Notes: generated from the sequence alone by a model not told the origin. A stretch of 64,000 nucleotides of DNA from Anoxypelagibacter sp902613655 (GCA_902613655.1 CACMHR010000001.1:94742-158741), one strand, 5' to 3'. Shown: positions 8,266 to 17,180, numbered from the stretch's first letter. A program made the numbers and translations.

Positions 8266-9659
8266 TATCACCAAATTTATCAGCAATATTTTATTTAGTT
8301 TCAGGAATTTTATTTATTCTTGCTTTAAGAGGTTTGTCATCACCTGAAACGTCCAGACAAGGAAATTTTTTTGGAATTATAGGAATGGTGATTGCCATTA
8401 CTGTAACATTTCTAACAGTAGGCAATTTTTCAAATGCAATAATTTATGTATTTATATTTTTAATTATTGGTGGTGCGATTGGTGCTTTTATAGCTTTCAA
8501 AATACCAATGACTGCGATGCCGGAATTAGTTGCTGGTTTTCATAGTTTAGTTGGATTAGCTGCAGTATTCGTAGCAATATCTGCTTTTTTAAATCCAGAA
8601 GCTTTTAATCTAGGTTTTCCCGGAGACATTAAATTGGCTAGCTTGATAGAAATGTCTATTGGGGCTGCTGTAGGTGCAATAACTTTCTCTGGCTCTATCA
8701 TAGCATTTCTGAAACTTCGAGGGATTATGTCCGGATCACCAATAACATTTAAAGGACAACATATTTTAAATTTAATTATAGGTTTGTCGATAATAGCTTT
8801 AATTTATTTACTATGTTCAACACAAACTAGCAGTCTGTTTTGGGGAATGATTGTAGTATCATTTTTAATCGGTGTTCTTTTAATTATTCCAATTGGTGGC
8901 GCAGATATGCCTGTGGTTATTTCTATGCTTAATTCTTATTCTGGTTGGGCAGCAGCTGGAATTGGCTTTACTCTAGAAAATAGTGCATTAATTATAACAG
9001 GTGCCTTAGTCGGATCATCTGGAGCAATTCTCTCATATATAATGTGTAAGGGAATGAACAGATCATTCTTTAGCGTGATACTCGGGGGGTTTGGTGGAGA
9101 AGCCACTTCGACTGATAAACAGAAAAAAGATAAAAAACCTGTAAAAAGTGGTAATGCAGAAGACGCAGCTTTCTTATTAAAAAATGCTTCATCAGTTATA
9201 ATTGTACCCGGATATGGAATGGCAGTAGCTCAAGCTCAACATGCCCTAAGAGAAATGGTTGATACATTAAAAAAGAACGATATAAAAGTTTCTTATGCTG
9301 TACACCCTGTAGCTGGAAGAATGCCTGGACACATGAATGTATTACTTGCAGAAGCAAATGTCCCTTACGATGAAGTTTTTGAGTTAGACGATATAAATAA
9401 TGATTTTGCTAATACCGATGTTGCGTTTGTTATAGGAGCAAACGATGTAACAAATCCTGTTGCTAAAACAGATCCACAAAGCCCAATTTTTGGAATGCCT
9501 GTATTAGATGTTGAAAAGTGCAAGTCTGTTCTATTTGTAAAAAGAAGTTTATCACCAGGATATGCTGGAGTAGATAATGAACTTTTCTATAGAGAAAATA
9601 CACTAATGCTTTTTGCAGATGCAAAAAAAATGACAGAAGATATTGTAAAGAATATATAA
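8262..9659 (+). CDS. pntB: NAD(P) transhydrogenase subunit beta
   Basis: Supplies the rest of membrane domain II (eight or nine hydrophobic helices in the first 280 residues) and the NADP(H)-binding domain III at the C-terminus. Domain III shows VPGYGMAVAQAQHALREM, HPVAGRMPGHMNVLLAEA and VIGANDVTNPVAKTDP, all diagnostic of PntB. Length 465 is standard. The complex makes NADPH for biosynthesis using the proton gradient. The gene ends 1 bp before the transaldolase-like gene. Confidence 0.95.
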   Translation: MISPNLSAIFYLVSGILFILALRGLSSPETSRQGNFFGIIGMVIAITVTFLTVGNFSNAIIYVFIFLIIGGAIGAFIAFKIPMTAMPELVAGFHSLVGLAAVFVAISAFLNPEAFNLGFPGDIKLASLIEMSIGAAVGAITFSGSIIAFLKLRGIMSGSPITFKGQHILNLIIGLSIIALIYLLCSTQTSSLFWGMIVVSFLIGVLLIIPIGGADMPVVISMLNSYSGWAAAGIGFTLENSALIITGALVGSSGAILSYIMCKGMNRSFFSVILGGFGGEATSTDKQKKDKKPVKSGNAEDAAFLLKNASSVIIVPGYGMAVAQAQHALREMVDTLKKNDIKVSYAVHPVAGRMPGHMNVLLAEANVPYDEVFELDDINNDFANTDVAFVIGANDVTNPVAKTDPQSPIFGMPVLDVEKCKSVLFVKRSLSPGYAGVDNELFYRENTLMLFADAKKMTEDIVKNI

Positions 9660-9660
9660 A

Positions 9661-10362
9661 ATGGCCAAAACAAAAATATTTTGTGACATAGCTGACAGCA
9701 AGACAATAAAAGAATTTAATAAAAAAAAAATAGTAGATGGTTTCACAACAAACCCCAGCTTGATGCGTAAAGCTGGAGCAAAAAGTTACGAGCAATATTC
9801 CAAAAAACTCTTAAAAATTTGTAAAAAAAAACCAATATCACTTGAAGTATTTGCTGATAATTTTGCTGATATGGAGCGTCAAGCATTAAAAATAAACTCA
9901 TGGGGTAAAAATATTTATGTGAAAATTCCAGTTGTAAATAGTAAAGGTAAATTTACAGGTCAGTTGATTAAGAAATTAAACAAAAAAAAAATTAAGCTTA
10001 ATATCACAGCAGTTTATACAGTTGCTCAGGTCAGAAAAATAAATAAATGCCTAGATAATAAAAGTAAATCCATCATTTCAATTTTTGCTGGGAGAATGTC
10101 AGATACTGGTATAAATCCTTGGCCAATAATGAAAAAAGCAATTCAAATAACAAACAAAAAGAAGAAAGTTGAAATTTTGTGGGCAAGCACTAGAGAACCT
10201 TATAACTATATTCAAGCAAGACAACTTAATTGCCAGATAATAACTATGCCACCAAAAATTATAGAAAAAGTGTCTAAATTCGGAAAAACATTTAATCAAC
10301 TTACCTTAGACACGGTAAAGGCTTTTCTTGTAGATAGCAAAAAATCAAGATTTAAAATTTGA
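9661..10362 (+). CDS. Small transaldolase / fructose-6-phosphate aldolase family protein
   Basis: A 233-residue TIM-barrel class I aldolase of the TalC/FSA group. FCDIAD (7-12) holds the first active-site Asp, TTNPSL (29-34) is the family signature, and SLEVFA follows. YVKIPVV (86-92) contains the Schiff-base Lys88. Small homologues act either as transaldolase or as fructose-6-phosphate aldolase, and the sequence alone does not decide. Since transketolase is encoded at 36-38 kb, a transaldolase role in the non-oxidative pentose phosphate pathway is plausible. Its 3' end overlaps the opposite gene by 18 bp. Confidence 0.8.
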   Translation: MAKTKIFCDIADSKTIKEFNKKKIVDGFTTNPSLMRKAGAKSYEQYSKKLLKICKKKPISLEVFADNFADMERQALKINSWGKNIYVKIPVVNSKGKFTGQLIKKLNKKKIKLNITAVYTVAQVRKINKCLDNKSKSIISIFAGRMSDTGINPWPIMKKAIQITNKKKKVEILWASTREPYNYIQARQLNCQIITMPPKIIEKVSKFGKTFNQLTLDTVKAFLVDSKKSRFKI

Positions 10363-11121
10363 AAAAGTACGTTTTACTTTTAGAAGATTTTTTGTTAAAG
10401 AATTCAATAATTTAAACTCTATTTTATTACTCACTTTCTTGATTGCATCATCATAACTTATTATTTCTTCATGATTTTTTTCAACAAAATTCTCAAAAGT
10501 TTTAAAATCTTCTTCTTTCCAATAATTTAAGTGAATTTGTGTTGATTGAATACCGAAAGGTAATGCATAAACTTTGTAAAATAATTGAGGAATAAATTTA
10601 ATTTCATTTTCCTCATAAGGCATCAAACCATAACCATCTATTACCTCATTGATCCCAGATTCTTTTAAAGCATTAAATGTATTAAAATCATAGGTATGAT
10701 TTGGTGCAAAAAAAGATTTTATTTCTATATTTTCATCTTTAAATTTCCTCAAACCACTTTGAATTCTTTCTTTCTGAACATTAAGTGGATGGCCAAAGAA
10801 CTCTGATCTTCCCCCGTAACCAAAATAATCTTTTTTATTTGTTTCAGTGTCATAAACGTGGGTATGTCCATGCATAGAAACTTCCCAGCCTTTACTTTGC
10901 CAATTTCTTATTAAATCCCAAAAATTATCTTTCTTTGGATAAGATAAAAGATCTTTATCTTGATTTTTTGGTATGACACCAATAACTGGTTTAATATTAA
11001 ATTTCTTAAAGAGAGCTTCAGACCTGTCCATAAGTTCCCAATTCATATTTTCCGCAATATCATCAAGACGAATAAGAATTCCAGTGTTATTTGAGAGATA
11101 ATTTTTTATTTTTACCAGCAT
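10345..11121 (-). CDS. Polysaccharide deacetylase-family protein (DUF2334-like)
   Basis: A 258-residue NodB-fold protein. LIRLDDIAEN gives the acidic pair Asp20-Asp21, and SMHGHTHVYD (82-91) holds His84, His86 and His88, the metal-binding H-x-H region of carbohydrate esterase 4-like enzymes. FFAPNHTYD near 137 resembles the later catalytic motif. No signal peptide is visible, so it is probably cytoplasmic. It converges on the transaldolase-like gene with an 18-bp overlap. Substrate is unknown. Confidence 0.7.
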   Translation of the reverse strand: MLVKIKNYLSNNTGILIRLDDIAENMNWELMDRSEALFKKFNIKPVIGVIPKNQDKDLLSYPKKDNFWDLIRNWQSKGWEVSMHGHTHVYDTETNKKDYFGYGGRSEFFGHPLNVQKERIQSGLRKFKDENIEIKSFFAPNHTYDFNTFNALKESGINEVIDGYGLMPYEENEIKFIPQLFYKVYALPFGIQSTQIHLNYWKEEDFKTFENFVEKNHEEIISYDDAIKKVSNKIEFKLLNSLTKNLLKVKRTFSNFKS

Positions 11122-11150
11122 TATTAATTATAACTTAATAATTATTTAAG

Positions 11151-11240
11151 TTAACCTTTTTTAATTGGAATAGTTGGGTGTCTCGCTACTGAAATAACAA
11201 TATTTACAAGGAATTGAAAAATACTAATTAGTTTGATTAA
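11151..11240 (-). pseudogene. Remnant of the C-terminus of an EamA/DMT transporter-like gene
   Basis: Read leftward, this intergenic stretch encodes about 28 codons ending VNIVISVARHPTIPIKKG and a stop. The intact EamA transporter at 12035-12982 ends with the near-identical KKNIVTSTARHPTIPIKK. No start codon or transporter body precedes the fragment. The shared 49 bp (11157-11205 and 12065-12113) has 8 mismatches. It looks like a leftover of a duplicated or displaced gene 3' end. A conserved nucleic-acid element is the alternative. Confidence 0.45.
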
Positions 11241-11248
11241 ATACAAAT

Positions 11249-12061
11249 ATGAAAAATATTTATACTTGGGCGGCTAATCCTGCAAAAAGAACTTTCACTG
11301 TAGGTGATATTATAGAAGCTAAAGGAAAAAAAATTCTTACACAAGTAACTGCAAATAATTCATTAGAGGCAAAAGCAGCTGAGGAAGCAGGTTTTGACAT
11401 GATAATAGGAAGTGCTTCAAATGTTAAGAAGGTTCGGGAAGGATCTAAATCTCTTTTTTATACAGCAGCACTCGAACTACATAATTATCCTACAGCCGAG
11501 GATGTGTTACGTGGTGCCTTTAAAGCTTTAGAGAATGGTGCTGATGCAGTTATGACCGCTAGAAGTATGGATGTTGTTACTATGCTTGCAAAAGAAGATG
11601 TTCCAGTTATGGGTCATTTAGGTTTAGTTCCTAGAAAATCTACATGGATTGGTGGATTAAGAGCTGTAGGCAAAACTGCTGATGAAGCATACGAACTATT
11701 TAAAAAATTTAAACGTTTAGAAGATGCTGGGGCCTTTTCAGCCGAATGTGAAGTTATTCCTGAAAATATTATGGGGGAAATATCAAAAAGGACGAGTATT
11801 GTAACTGTATCTCTAGGATCTGGAAAAAAAGCCGATGTTATGTATCTATTCATGAATGATATCTGTGGTGAGCAAGAAAAGTCCCCTAGACATGCAAAAG
11901 CTTATACAAATTTAAAAAAGATGAAAGATGAAATTGAAATCGAAAGAGTTAAAGCTTTAAAAGCATTTATTAAAGATAGTTTAGAAGGGAAATTTCCTGG
12001 GCCTGAAAATTCAGTAAATGTTAGTGAAGAAATTCTAGAAAATTTTAAAAAGAAACTTTAA
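11249..12061 (+). CDS. Divergent PanB-like (ketopantoate hydroxymethyltransferase superfamily) protein
   Basis: A 270-residue TIM-barrel protein. VPVMGHLGLVPR (118-129) and GAFSAECEVIP (161-171) match the PanB words VMGHLGLTPQ and LVLECVP, with Glu168 over the PanB catalytic Glu. However, the N-terminal metal/substrate loops of true PanB, with a DSLGMV-like loop and an ADxPF Asp, are not present. Here the equivalents read GFDMIIGSASN and LFYTAALELHN. It may therefore act on another 2-keto acid, or as a lyase of the wider PEP mutase/isocitrate lyase superfamily. A PanE-like reductase is encoded at 18.9 kb. The gene is bracketed by a 49-bp imperfect repeat and overlaps the next gene by 27 bp. 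Confidence 0.65.
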   Translation: MKNIYTWAANPAKRTFTVGDIIEAKGKKILTQVTANNSLEAKAAEEAGFDMIIGSASNVKKVREGSKSLFYTAALELHNYPTAEDVLRGAFKALENGADAVMTARSMDVVTMLAKEDVPVMGHLGLVPRKSTWIGGLRAVGKTADEAYELFKKFKRLEDAGAFSAECEVIPENIMGEISKRTSIVTVSLGSGKKADVMYLFMNDICGEQEKSPRHAKAYTNLKKMKDEIEIERVKALKAFIKDSLEGKFPGPENSVNVSEEILENFKKKL

Positions 12062-12982
12062 TCTTTTTTTGATAGGGATAGTTGGGTGTCTAGCTGTTGA
12101 AGTAACTATATTTTTCTTAAGCTGCATTTCTCTAAACACAATATATAAACCTGCACCTATTATTATTATATTTCCGATATAATTATTTATCGTTGGAATC
12201 TCAGAGAAAATAAAATAACCCACCAAAACTCCACCAAATATTTGCACATAAAGAACTGAGCCAAAAATAGCTCCCGGTAAATGTCTTGCTGCATTTACTA
12301 CAAAAATTGTTGCAATTCCCCTCATTAATCCTGCAGCCCCATTTAACATTAAATGATCCAATGATACGGGTTTGAAAATATATAAAGCAAAAATTCCGGT
12401 AAAAATAATCATTAATGCTTTTCCATAAATCAAAAATGAAAATAGATTTTCTTTAACACCGTATTTTCTCACAATCAAATAACTTGCTGATGCAAATATC
12501 GGACAAAATAGTGCTAAAAAAATATAATTATCATATTCAGTTCCAAATGGATTTATTGAGATAATAGCACCAATGAAACCAACAAGCACAGCAGTAAATC
12601 TTTTCCATCTAACTATTTCACCTAAAAATAAAACTGACCCAAGAGTGATTAACAAAGGAATTAAAAATACAATGCTGTACATCGTAACCATCGGTAAGCG
12701 ATAAAATCCTGTATAACCAAAAAATAATGCTAGAGCCATTGTTAAAGCTCTAAAAAAATGAACTGTAAAATTAGCTTTTTTTAATTTTCTCCAACCGTTT
12801 AAAGTTTGCGTGTATAAAACAATTGGAATTAAAGCGAACCAAGAATTTACAAAAATAATTTGAATAATTGAATAATCTGAACCTAAATATTTAACAATTG
12901 AATCACTTCCTACAAATAAGAAATAAGCAAAGCATGCAAGAATAAAGTCCGTAAGGTAGACCCTTTCCGTAACTGATTTCAT
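12035..12982 (-). CDS. EamA/DMT-superfamily transporter
   Basis: A 315-residue inner-membrane protein with about ten hydrophobic helices in two halves, the plan of drug/metabolite transporters. The first half begins DFILACFAYFLFVGSDSIVK and includes a gap-free run of helices to about residue 150. The second half ends at GNIIIIGAGLYIVFREM, followed by a basic cytoplasmic tail. Substrates of such proteins vary (amino acids, nucleosides, purines). The 3' end overlaps the PanB-like gene by 27 bp, and a copy of its tail lies at 11151-11240. It is 3 bp downstream of the PhyH-like gene, so those two are probably co-transcribed. Confidence 0.85.
   Translation of the reverse strand: MKSVTERVYLTDFILACFAYFLFVGSDSIVKYLGSDYSIIQIIFVNSWFALIPIVLYTQTLNGWRKLKKANFTVHFFRALTMALALFFGYTGFYRLPMVTMYSIVFLIPLLITLGSVLFLGEIVRWKRFTAVLVGFIGAIISINPFGTEYDNYIFLALFCPIFASASYLIVRKYGVKENLFSFLIYGKALMIIFTGIFALYIFKPVSLDHLMLNGAAGLMRGIATIFVVNAARHLPGAIFGSVLYVQIFGGVLVGYFIFSEIPTINNYIGNIIIIGAGLYIVFREMQLKKNIVTSTARHPTIPIKKRLKFLFKIF
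12065..12113. repeat. Second copy of a 49-bp imperfect direct repeat flanking the PanB-like gene
   Basis: This copy lies within the 3' end of the EamA transporter gene. The other is at 11157-11205 in the intergenic region on the far side of the PanB-like gene. Alignment is gap-free with 8 mismatches in 49 bp. The best-preserved word is ATAGTTGGGTGTCT. Confidence 0.6.
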
Positions 12983-12985
12983 AAA

Positions 12986-13975
12986 TTAATTTAATTTCTT
13001 AGAATAATCTTGCTTGGAATGTTTATAAACAGGTAAATAATATTTAAATGTATAACCCTTGTTTAATGATTTCATGTAAGCTTTGTTCCAAAGAGCGACC
13101 CACTGCTGGTAAGTTTTAACTTTGATTTTTTCTTTTTTGGCACTTCTTACATAAAAACTTGGTAGTGGCTCTCTACCTGAACTTTGACCAGCTTTATGAA
13201 ACCTAATGTCCATACTTATCCTAATATTTTTCGAAACATTTGGAAGAGAACAGTGAATCAATCTTTTATCTAAAATAATTATATCGCCAACGTCAGCTTC
13301 AAGTGGAACCATTTTGCTATATTTATGGATAAGTTCTGAATTTTTTATTTCCACCTGACCTTTTGATCCATGATGGTGATTTAACAAACCTAGTTTATTA
13401 CTTTTAGGTACAGCTAACATACAGCCGTTCTTGGCATTAGTTTTTGTAAATGGTATCCAGACTGTCACCAAGTCAGTTTTAAATCTTGCTTTTTTATTCA
13501 TAGTTCCTTCATCTTGGTGCCATGGTGTTCTACCAATTAAACCATCCATAAAATTTTTGCCTGAATTTATATTTGGTTTTTTCACCCTAAAAGTTTGAAT
13601 TGGATTTGAAAAAATTTCTTTACCAATAATTTTCTCAACTACATTTAAAATTTTATCTGATTTAATTAGATTGAATATTGATTCAGGATTAAAATATTCA
13701 ACATTTTCATGTTTTTTAAAGTTTTGTGGGGGTCTATTATTAAAAATCTTTTCAAAAGTTAACCCAGATTTTTTAGTTAATGCAAAATACTTATCCTGAA
13801 ACTTTAATTTAAATAATCTTTTCGCTTCCTTTGTTGTAAAGTATTTTTCTATTAGTTTATCAGCTTTTGCTTCTAAATCATTGAGTACTGGCTTGATATC
13901 TTTTTGAAAATTAAGGACGTTTCTTATTCTTATGAAACCTTTTTCTTCCAGTTCTTTTTTTATTCTATTTTTCAC
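12986..13975 (-). CDS. Phytanoyl-CoA dioxygenase (PhyH) family Fe(II)/2-oxoglutarate oxygenase
   Basis: A 329-residue non-haem iron oxygenase. TPWHQDEG places the metal ligands His153 and Asp155. LDKRLIHCSLPNVSKNIRIS gives the distal ligand His241 and Arg252, which would hold the 2-oxoglutarate carboxylate. WIPFTKTNAKNGCMLAVPKS is the PhyH core strand. Family members hydroxylate diverse small molecules and lipids, and the substrate is unknown. It lies just upstream of the transporter gene, which may carry its substrate or product. Confidence 0.82.
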   Translation of the reverse strand: MKNRIKKELEEKGFIRIRNVLNFQKDIKPVLNDLEAKADKLIEKYFTTKEAKRLFKLKFQDKYFALTKKSGLTFEKIFNNRPPQNFKKHENVEYFNPESIFNLIKSDKILNVVEKIIGKEIFSNPIQTFRVKKPNINSGKNFMDGLIGRTPWHQDEGTMNKKARFKTDLVTVWIPFTKTNAKNGCMLAVPKSNKLGLLNHHHGSKGQVEIKNSELIHKYSKMVPLEADVGDIIILDKRLIHCSLPNVSKNIRISMDIRFHKAGQSSGREPLPSFYVRSAKKEKIKVKTYQQWVALWNKAYMKSLNKGYTFKYYLPVYKHSKQDYSKKLN

Positions 13976-14019
13976 GCTCTTAGAATCTTATTTAATACTA
14001 AAATAATATACCTGACAGA

Positions 14020-14817
14020 TTAAACTGCAAGTGCTTTTCTCATTTCTTCGTCATCCATTTTTTTACCTAGATAAGCCTCAATTACAGCGTTATCATCCTT
14101 GATCTGGGTAGGGGTACCCTCTGCTATCTTTTCACCATGATCAAGAACTGTAACTTTACTGCAGGTATCCATAACCACTTTTAATATGTGCTCAATTATA
14201 ATTAGTGTTAAGCCGTATTTTTCTTTTAACCGCATTAATATCTTCATCAAATTATCAACGTTCACTGGTGATAGACCCGCAGCAGGTTCATCTAACATTA
14301 ATAACTTTGGTTTTCCCGCAATAGCTCTAGCTAAAACAAGAAGTCTTCTTTGACCTCCAGATAGTTCACTTGCATTTAACTCTGCGTAGTCGGCCAAACC
14401 AACAAAAGAAAGAAGTTCCATCATTTCCTCTTTAATGATTTTCTCTTGATCCCATATTTTTTTTCTACCAGTAACTGCATCAATAAAACTATATGGCACT
14501 AAAGTATGATAGCCTGACATTACATTATTTATTACCGACATATCTTGATACAATCTCAGTAATTGAAATGTTCTAGCTAATCCAAGCTCTCCAACTTTGT
14601 GTGGAGGCTCATTAGTAATATCTTTGCCGTCAAACTCAATGTAGCTACCTTGATCTGGTTCATAAACACCAGATACCAAATTAAAAAAAGTGCTTTTTCC
14701 TGAACCATTTGGACCAATAATCCCTCTAATTTCATTTGCAGGTAACTCAAAATCAACTTTGTTAATGGCTTTTAATCCACCGAAGGCCTTCATTAAATTT
14801 TTTGTTTTTAACAACAT
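14020..14817 (-). CDS. livG: Branched-chain-type ABC transporter ATP-binding protein LivG
   Basis: ABC ATPase of the HAAT (Liv) family, 265 residues. Walker A is GPNGSGKST (35-43), the signature is ELSGGQRRLL and Walker B is LLMLDEPAAGLSP. The H-loop reads IIIEHILK. The long insert with GLARTFQLLRLYQDMSVINN is typical of LivG. It overlaps the livM gene by 1 bp. It energises import together with LivF, which is encoded on the opposite strand at 17.2 kb. Confidence 0.92.
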   Translation of the reverse strand: MLLKTKNLMKAFGGLKAINKVDFELPANEIRGIIGPNGSGKSTFFNLVSGVYEPDQGSYIEFDGKDITNEPPHKVGELGLARTFQLLRLYQDMSVINNVMSGYHTLVPYSFIDAVTGRKKIWDQEKIIKEEMMELLSFVGLADYAELNASELSGGQRRLLVLARAIAGKPKLLMLDEPAAGLSPVNVDNLMKILMRLKEKYGLTLIIIEHILKVVMDTCSKVTVLDHGEKIAEGTPTQIKDDNAVIEAYLGKKMDDEEMRKALAV

Positions 14818-15806
14818 TATTTACTCGCTGCTCCGGTTTTTGTCTTAAATCGTTTATCGATGAAATATTTGTCTATAAATCCACCAATTCCTTTGGGCAT
14901 AAATAAAATTGTAAATACTATTGTTAAACCAAAAATAAATAATTGATATTCATAAAGAGGTCTTGTTAAATCATAGACAATCGTAATGATAATAGCCCCA
15001 ATTATTCCACCCCAAATATGACCTAAACCACCAAAAACAACCATGGCTAAGAAAGTTACCATTTCTATTACAGTATAATTATTTGGATGAATATACCCTG
15101 GAGGTAAATGTGCATACACTGCTCCAGCACCTCCCGCAAACATTGCGCTTAATACGAAAGCTAACATTTTATGTTTTTTTACGTTTATTCCTGATGCTGC
15201 TGCAGAAATTGGATCCTCTCTAACTGCCATAAATGCTCTGCCCACAGAGGATCTTAAAACACTAAAAGAAAAATAAACTGCAATTAACATTACAGGCATT
15301 GCAATGTAATAATATTTATCTGGAGTATCAAAAGGTACTCCAAAAATTATTGGTTGTGATATATTTGAAATCCCATAAGTTGACATAAAAAAATCACCAT
15401 TTTCAATGAACAATCTAATTGCCTCTCCACCGCCTAAAGTAGCAAGAGCTAAATAAGGACCCTCTAATCTAAAAGATGGAATTGCAAAAGCCACACCAAA
15501 TAAACCTGCTATTACAATTGCTGCAGGTAAAGTAATCCATAAACCTGAACCTAAATATAAAAACATACAGCCCGCAGTATATGAACCAACAGCATATATC
15601 CCGACATGCCCAACAGTAACCTGTCCACAAAATCCTTTTACTATATTAAGTCCTGCAGCAACAACAATGTTGATACAAATTAAACTTGCTAAATGTGATT
15701 GGTATAAATCTGTAAAAAATAAAGATGGGACAAGCATCAAAAATAAAAAGGCAATAATAAAACCTAGAAAAGGATATTGTCTTATAATTTCTTTAAATTT
15801 GTCCAT
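14817..15806 (-). CDS. livM: Branched-chain-type ABC transporter permease LivM
   Basis: A 329-residue inner-membrane permease with about nine hydrophobic helices. GFCGQVTVGHVGIYAVGSY is the classic LivM loop, and RSSVGRAFMAVREDPISAAA is the cytoplasmic EAA-like contact with the ATPase. GGLGHIWGGIIGA and a VFGG stretch follow as expected. It sits below the livJ terminator hairpin, so its expression is probably lower than that of livJ. It overlaps livG by 1 bp. Confidence 0.92.
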   Translation of the reverse strand: MDKFKEIIRQYPFLGFIIAFLFLMLVPSLFFTDLYQSHLASLICINIVVAAGLNIVKGFCGQVTVGHVGIYAVGSYTAGCMFLYLGSGLWITLPAAIVIAGLFGVAFAIPSFRLEGPYLALATLGGGEAIRLFIENGDFFMSTYGISNISQPIIFGVPFDTPDKYYYIAMPVMLIAVYFSFSVLRSSVGRAFMAVREDPISAAASGINVKKHKMLAFVLSAMFAGGAGAVYAHLPPGYIHPNNYTVIEMVTFLAMVVFGGLGHIWGGIIGAIIITIVYDLTRPLYEYQLFIFGLTIVFTILFMPKGIGGFIDKYFIDKRFKTKTGAASK

Positions 15807-15824
15807 TTTTATTGCCTTAAGATT

Positions 15825-15859
15825 AAAAAATGAGCGGTAGCTTTTTCAGCTACCGCTCA
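15825..15859 (-). terminator. Rho-independent terminator/attenuator between livJ and livM
   Basis: A perfect 12-bp stem: arms 15831-15842 (TGAGCGGTAGCT) and 15848-15859, with a 5-nt loop. On the leftward transcript it is followed by a run of six U (15825-15830). It lies 13 bp after the livJ stop and before livM. Partial termination here would give more binding protein than permease, a common plan for ABC importers. Confidence 0.88.
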
Positions 15860-15872
15860 CAAATTTTAGTTA

Positions 15873-17072
15873 TTAAAGACCTGCGCTAGCGTTAAATGTA
15901 ACTGTACCAGCAACTTTAGTCTTCCAGTTTTTACCACCTTTAGTGTACTCGATCATAACAGGTGTTCTGTTACCATCTCTACACTCAGGCGTACCAGCAG
16001 CACAGAAGCTGATTGGTCCTGAAGCTAAACCAGTAAAGTTAGTTATACCAGCTATAGAGTCTCTTACAGCTAATCTATCTGCTGCTAGATCTCCACTAAA
16101 TCCTTTAGACGCTTTTTCTAATGCAGGTTTTAACATAGTTAATAAATCCTCCATTTGAGAAAAGTCGTGACCAGGAACTACTCCATATCTTTTCTTAATA
16201 TGTTTCACAAAGTCTTTAGCTATCGGTCTTGTATCTGAAGCGGCAAATGCTGCAGCGTAAGAAACACCAACAGCAGCTGAACCAGCGTTTGTTGGAACTT
16301 CAACTTTTGATGCAACTGAGTTTGCTACTCTTGCAACACTCTTTGGTATACCGACTTCGTAAGACTGTACTAAACATCTTACAGTTTCATCGACTAGACC
16401 TGAGCAAACAAGTGCATCTGGATTAGTTGCTTTAGCTTTTAGTAAATAAGATCTAAAGTCAGTTTCTTTTTCTCCAGCTTGTGCTTCGTAAACAGGATCA
16501 ACACCATACTCTGATTTCACGTATGCGATCATAGATTTTGAAAAATCCATACTAGCTTGGTCAGGTACATAAATATGAGCTATTTTTGTACCAGCATTTT
16601 CAGCTGTGAACTTAGCTTGTACGATTTTGTAAAATCTTGATGACACCGGAACTCTGAAAATCCATTCGCTTCCTTGTAATGTGATTTTAGAGCTTGTTGA
16701 GTGTGGAATGATTTGTGGAACTTTAGCTTTAGTTATTACTGGTACCATAGGCAAAGTAACTGAACTACAGCTTGATCCAATTATAACGTGAACATTATCT
16801 TGGTAAGCAAGTTTTGTTGCATTTGCTACACCTTTCTCAGATTTACATTCATCATTATAGAGAGTTAAATCAACTTTTCTTCCATTAATACCGCCTGTAG
16901 AATTCCATTCTTCGACAGTATCTTGTATTAACTCACCATGTTTATATCCAACATCAGATAGCATTCTAAAAGAAACACCAATTTTTATTGGGTCTTTAGC
17001 TTGTGCTATTGAAGTTACTAATAAACTAGTAGCGAGAACTATACTTGAAAAAATTACGCTTATTTTTTTCAT
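15873..17072 (-). CDS. livJ: Branched-chain-type ABC transporter periplasmic substrate-binding protein
   Basis: A 399-residue periplasmic binding protein of the peripla_BP_6 (LivJ/amide-binding) family. The Sec signal peptide runs to about residue 25 (ATSLLVTSIAQA, cleaved before KDPIKIG). PIKIGVSFRMLSDVG, NDECKSEKGVANATKLAYQD and GSSCSSVTLPM follow the family fold. A strong Shine-Dalgarno (AAGGGGG) precedes the ATG. The ligand may be a branched amino acid, an amide, or the acid degraded by the operon to the right. The gene is followed by a strong hairpin, consistent with high expression. Confidence 0.9.
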   Translation of the reverse strand: MKKISVIFSSIVLATSLLVTSIAQAKDPIKIGVSFRMLSDVGYKHGELIQDTVEEWNSTGGINGRKVDLTLYNDECKSEKGVANATKLAYQDNVHVIIGSSCSSVTLPMVPVITKAKVPQIIPHSTSSKITLQGSEWIFRVPVSSRFYKIVQAKFTAENAGTKIAHIYVPDQASMDFSKSMIAYVKSEYGVDPVYEAQAGEKETDFRSYLLKAKATNPDALVCSGLVDETVRCLVQSYEVGIPKSVARVANSVASKVEVPTNAGSAAVGVSYAAAFAASDTRPIAKDFVKHIKKRYGVVPGHDFSQMEDLLTMLKPALEKASKGFSGDLAADRLAVRDSIAGITNFTGLASGPISFCAAGTPECRDGNRTPVMIEYTKGGKNWKTKVAGTVTFNASAGL

Positions 17073-17126
17073 TTTTCCCCCTTAATTGTTTTTTTAAATC
17101 CTCGGCGTTTTTAATTGACGACCTAG

Positions 17127-17157
17127 ATTTAATTTAATTAAATACATTAAATTAAAT
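17127..17157. promoter_or_regulatory. AT-only inverted repeat in the divergent livJ/livF promoter region
   Basis: Arms ATTTAATTTAA (17127-17137) and TTAAATTAAAT (17147-17157) are exact inverted repeats with a 9-bp spacer, in the 108-bp gap between two divergent transporter genes. It could be an operator serving both directions. AT-only palindromes arise by chance in DNA this AT-rich, so confidence is low. Confidence 0.25.
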
Positions 17158-17180
17158 ATACAATTTTAAGTCAACAGCTT

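Noticed and set aside
16229..16426. Antisense frame in livJ with a glutamine/leucine-rich repetitive translation
   Set aside because: It lies fully within the well-supported livJ gene and its low-complexity look follows from the opposite-strand codons.
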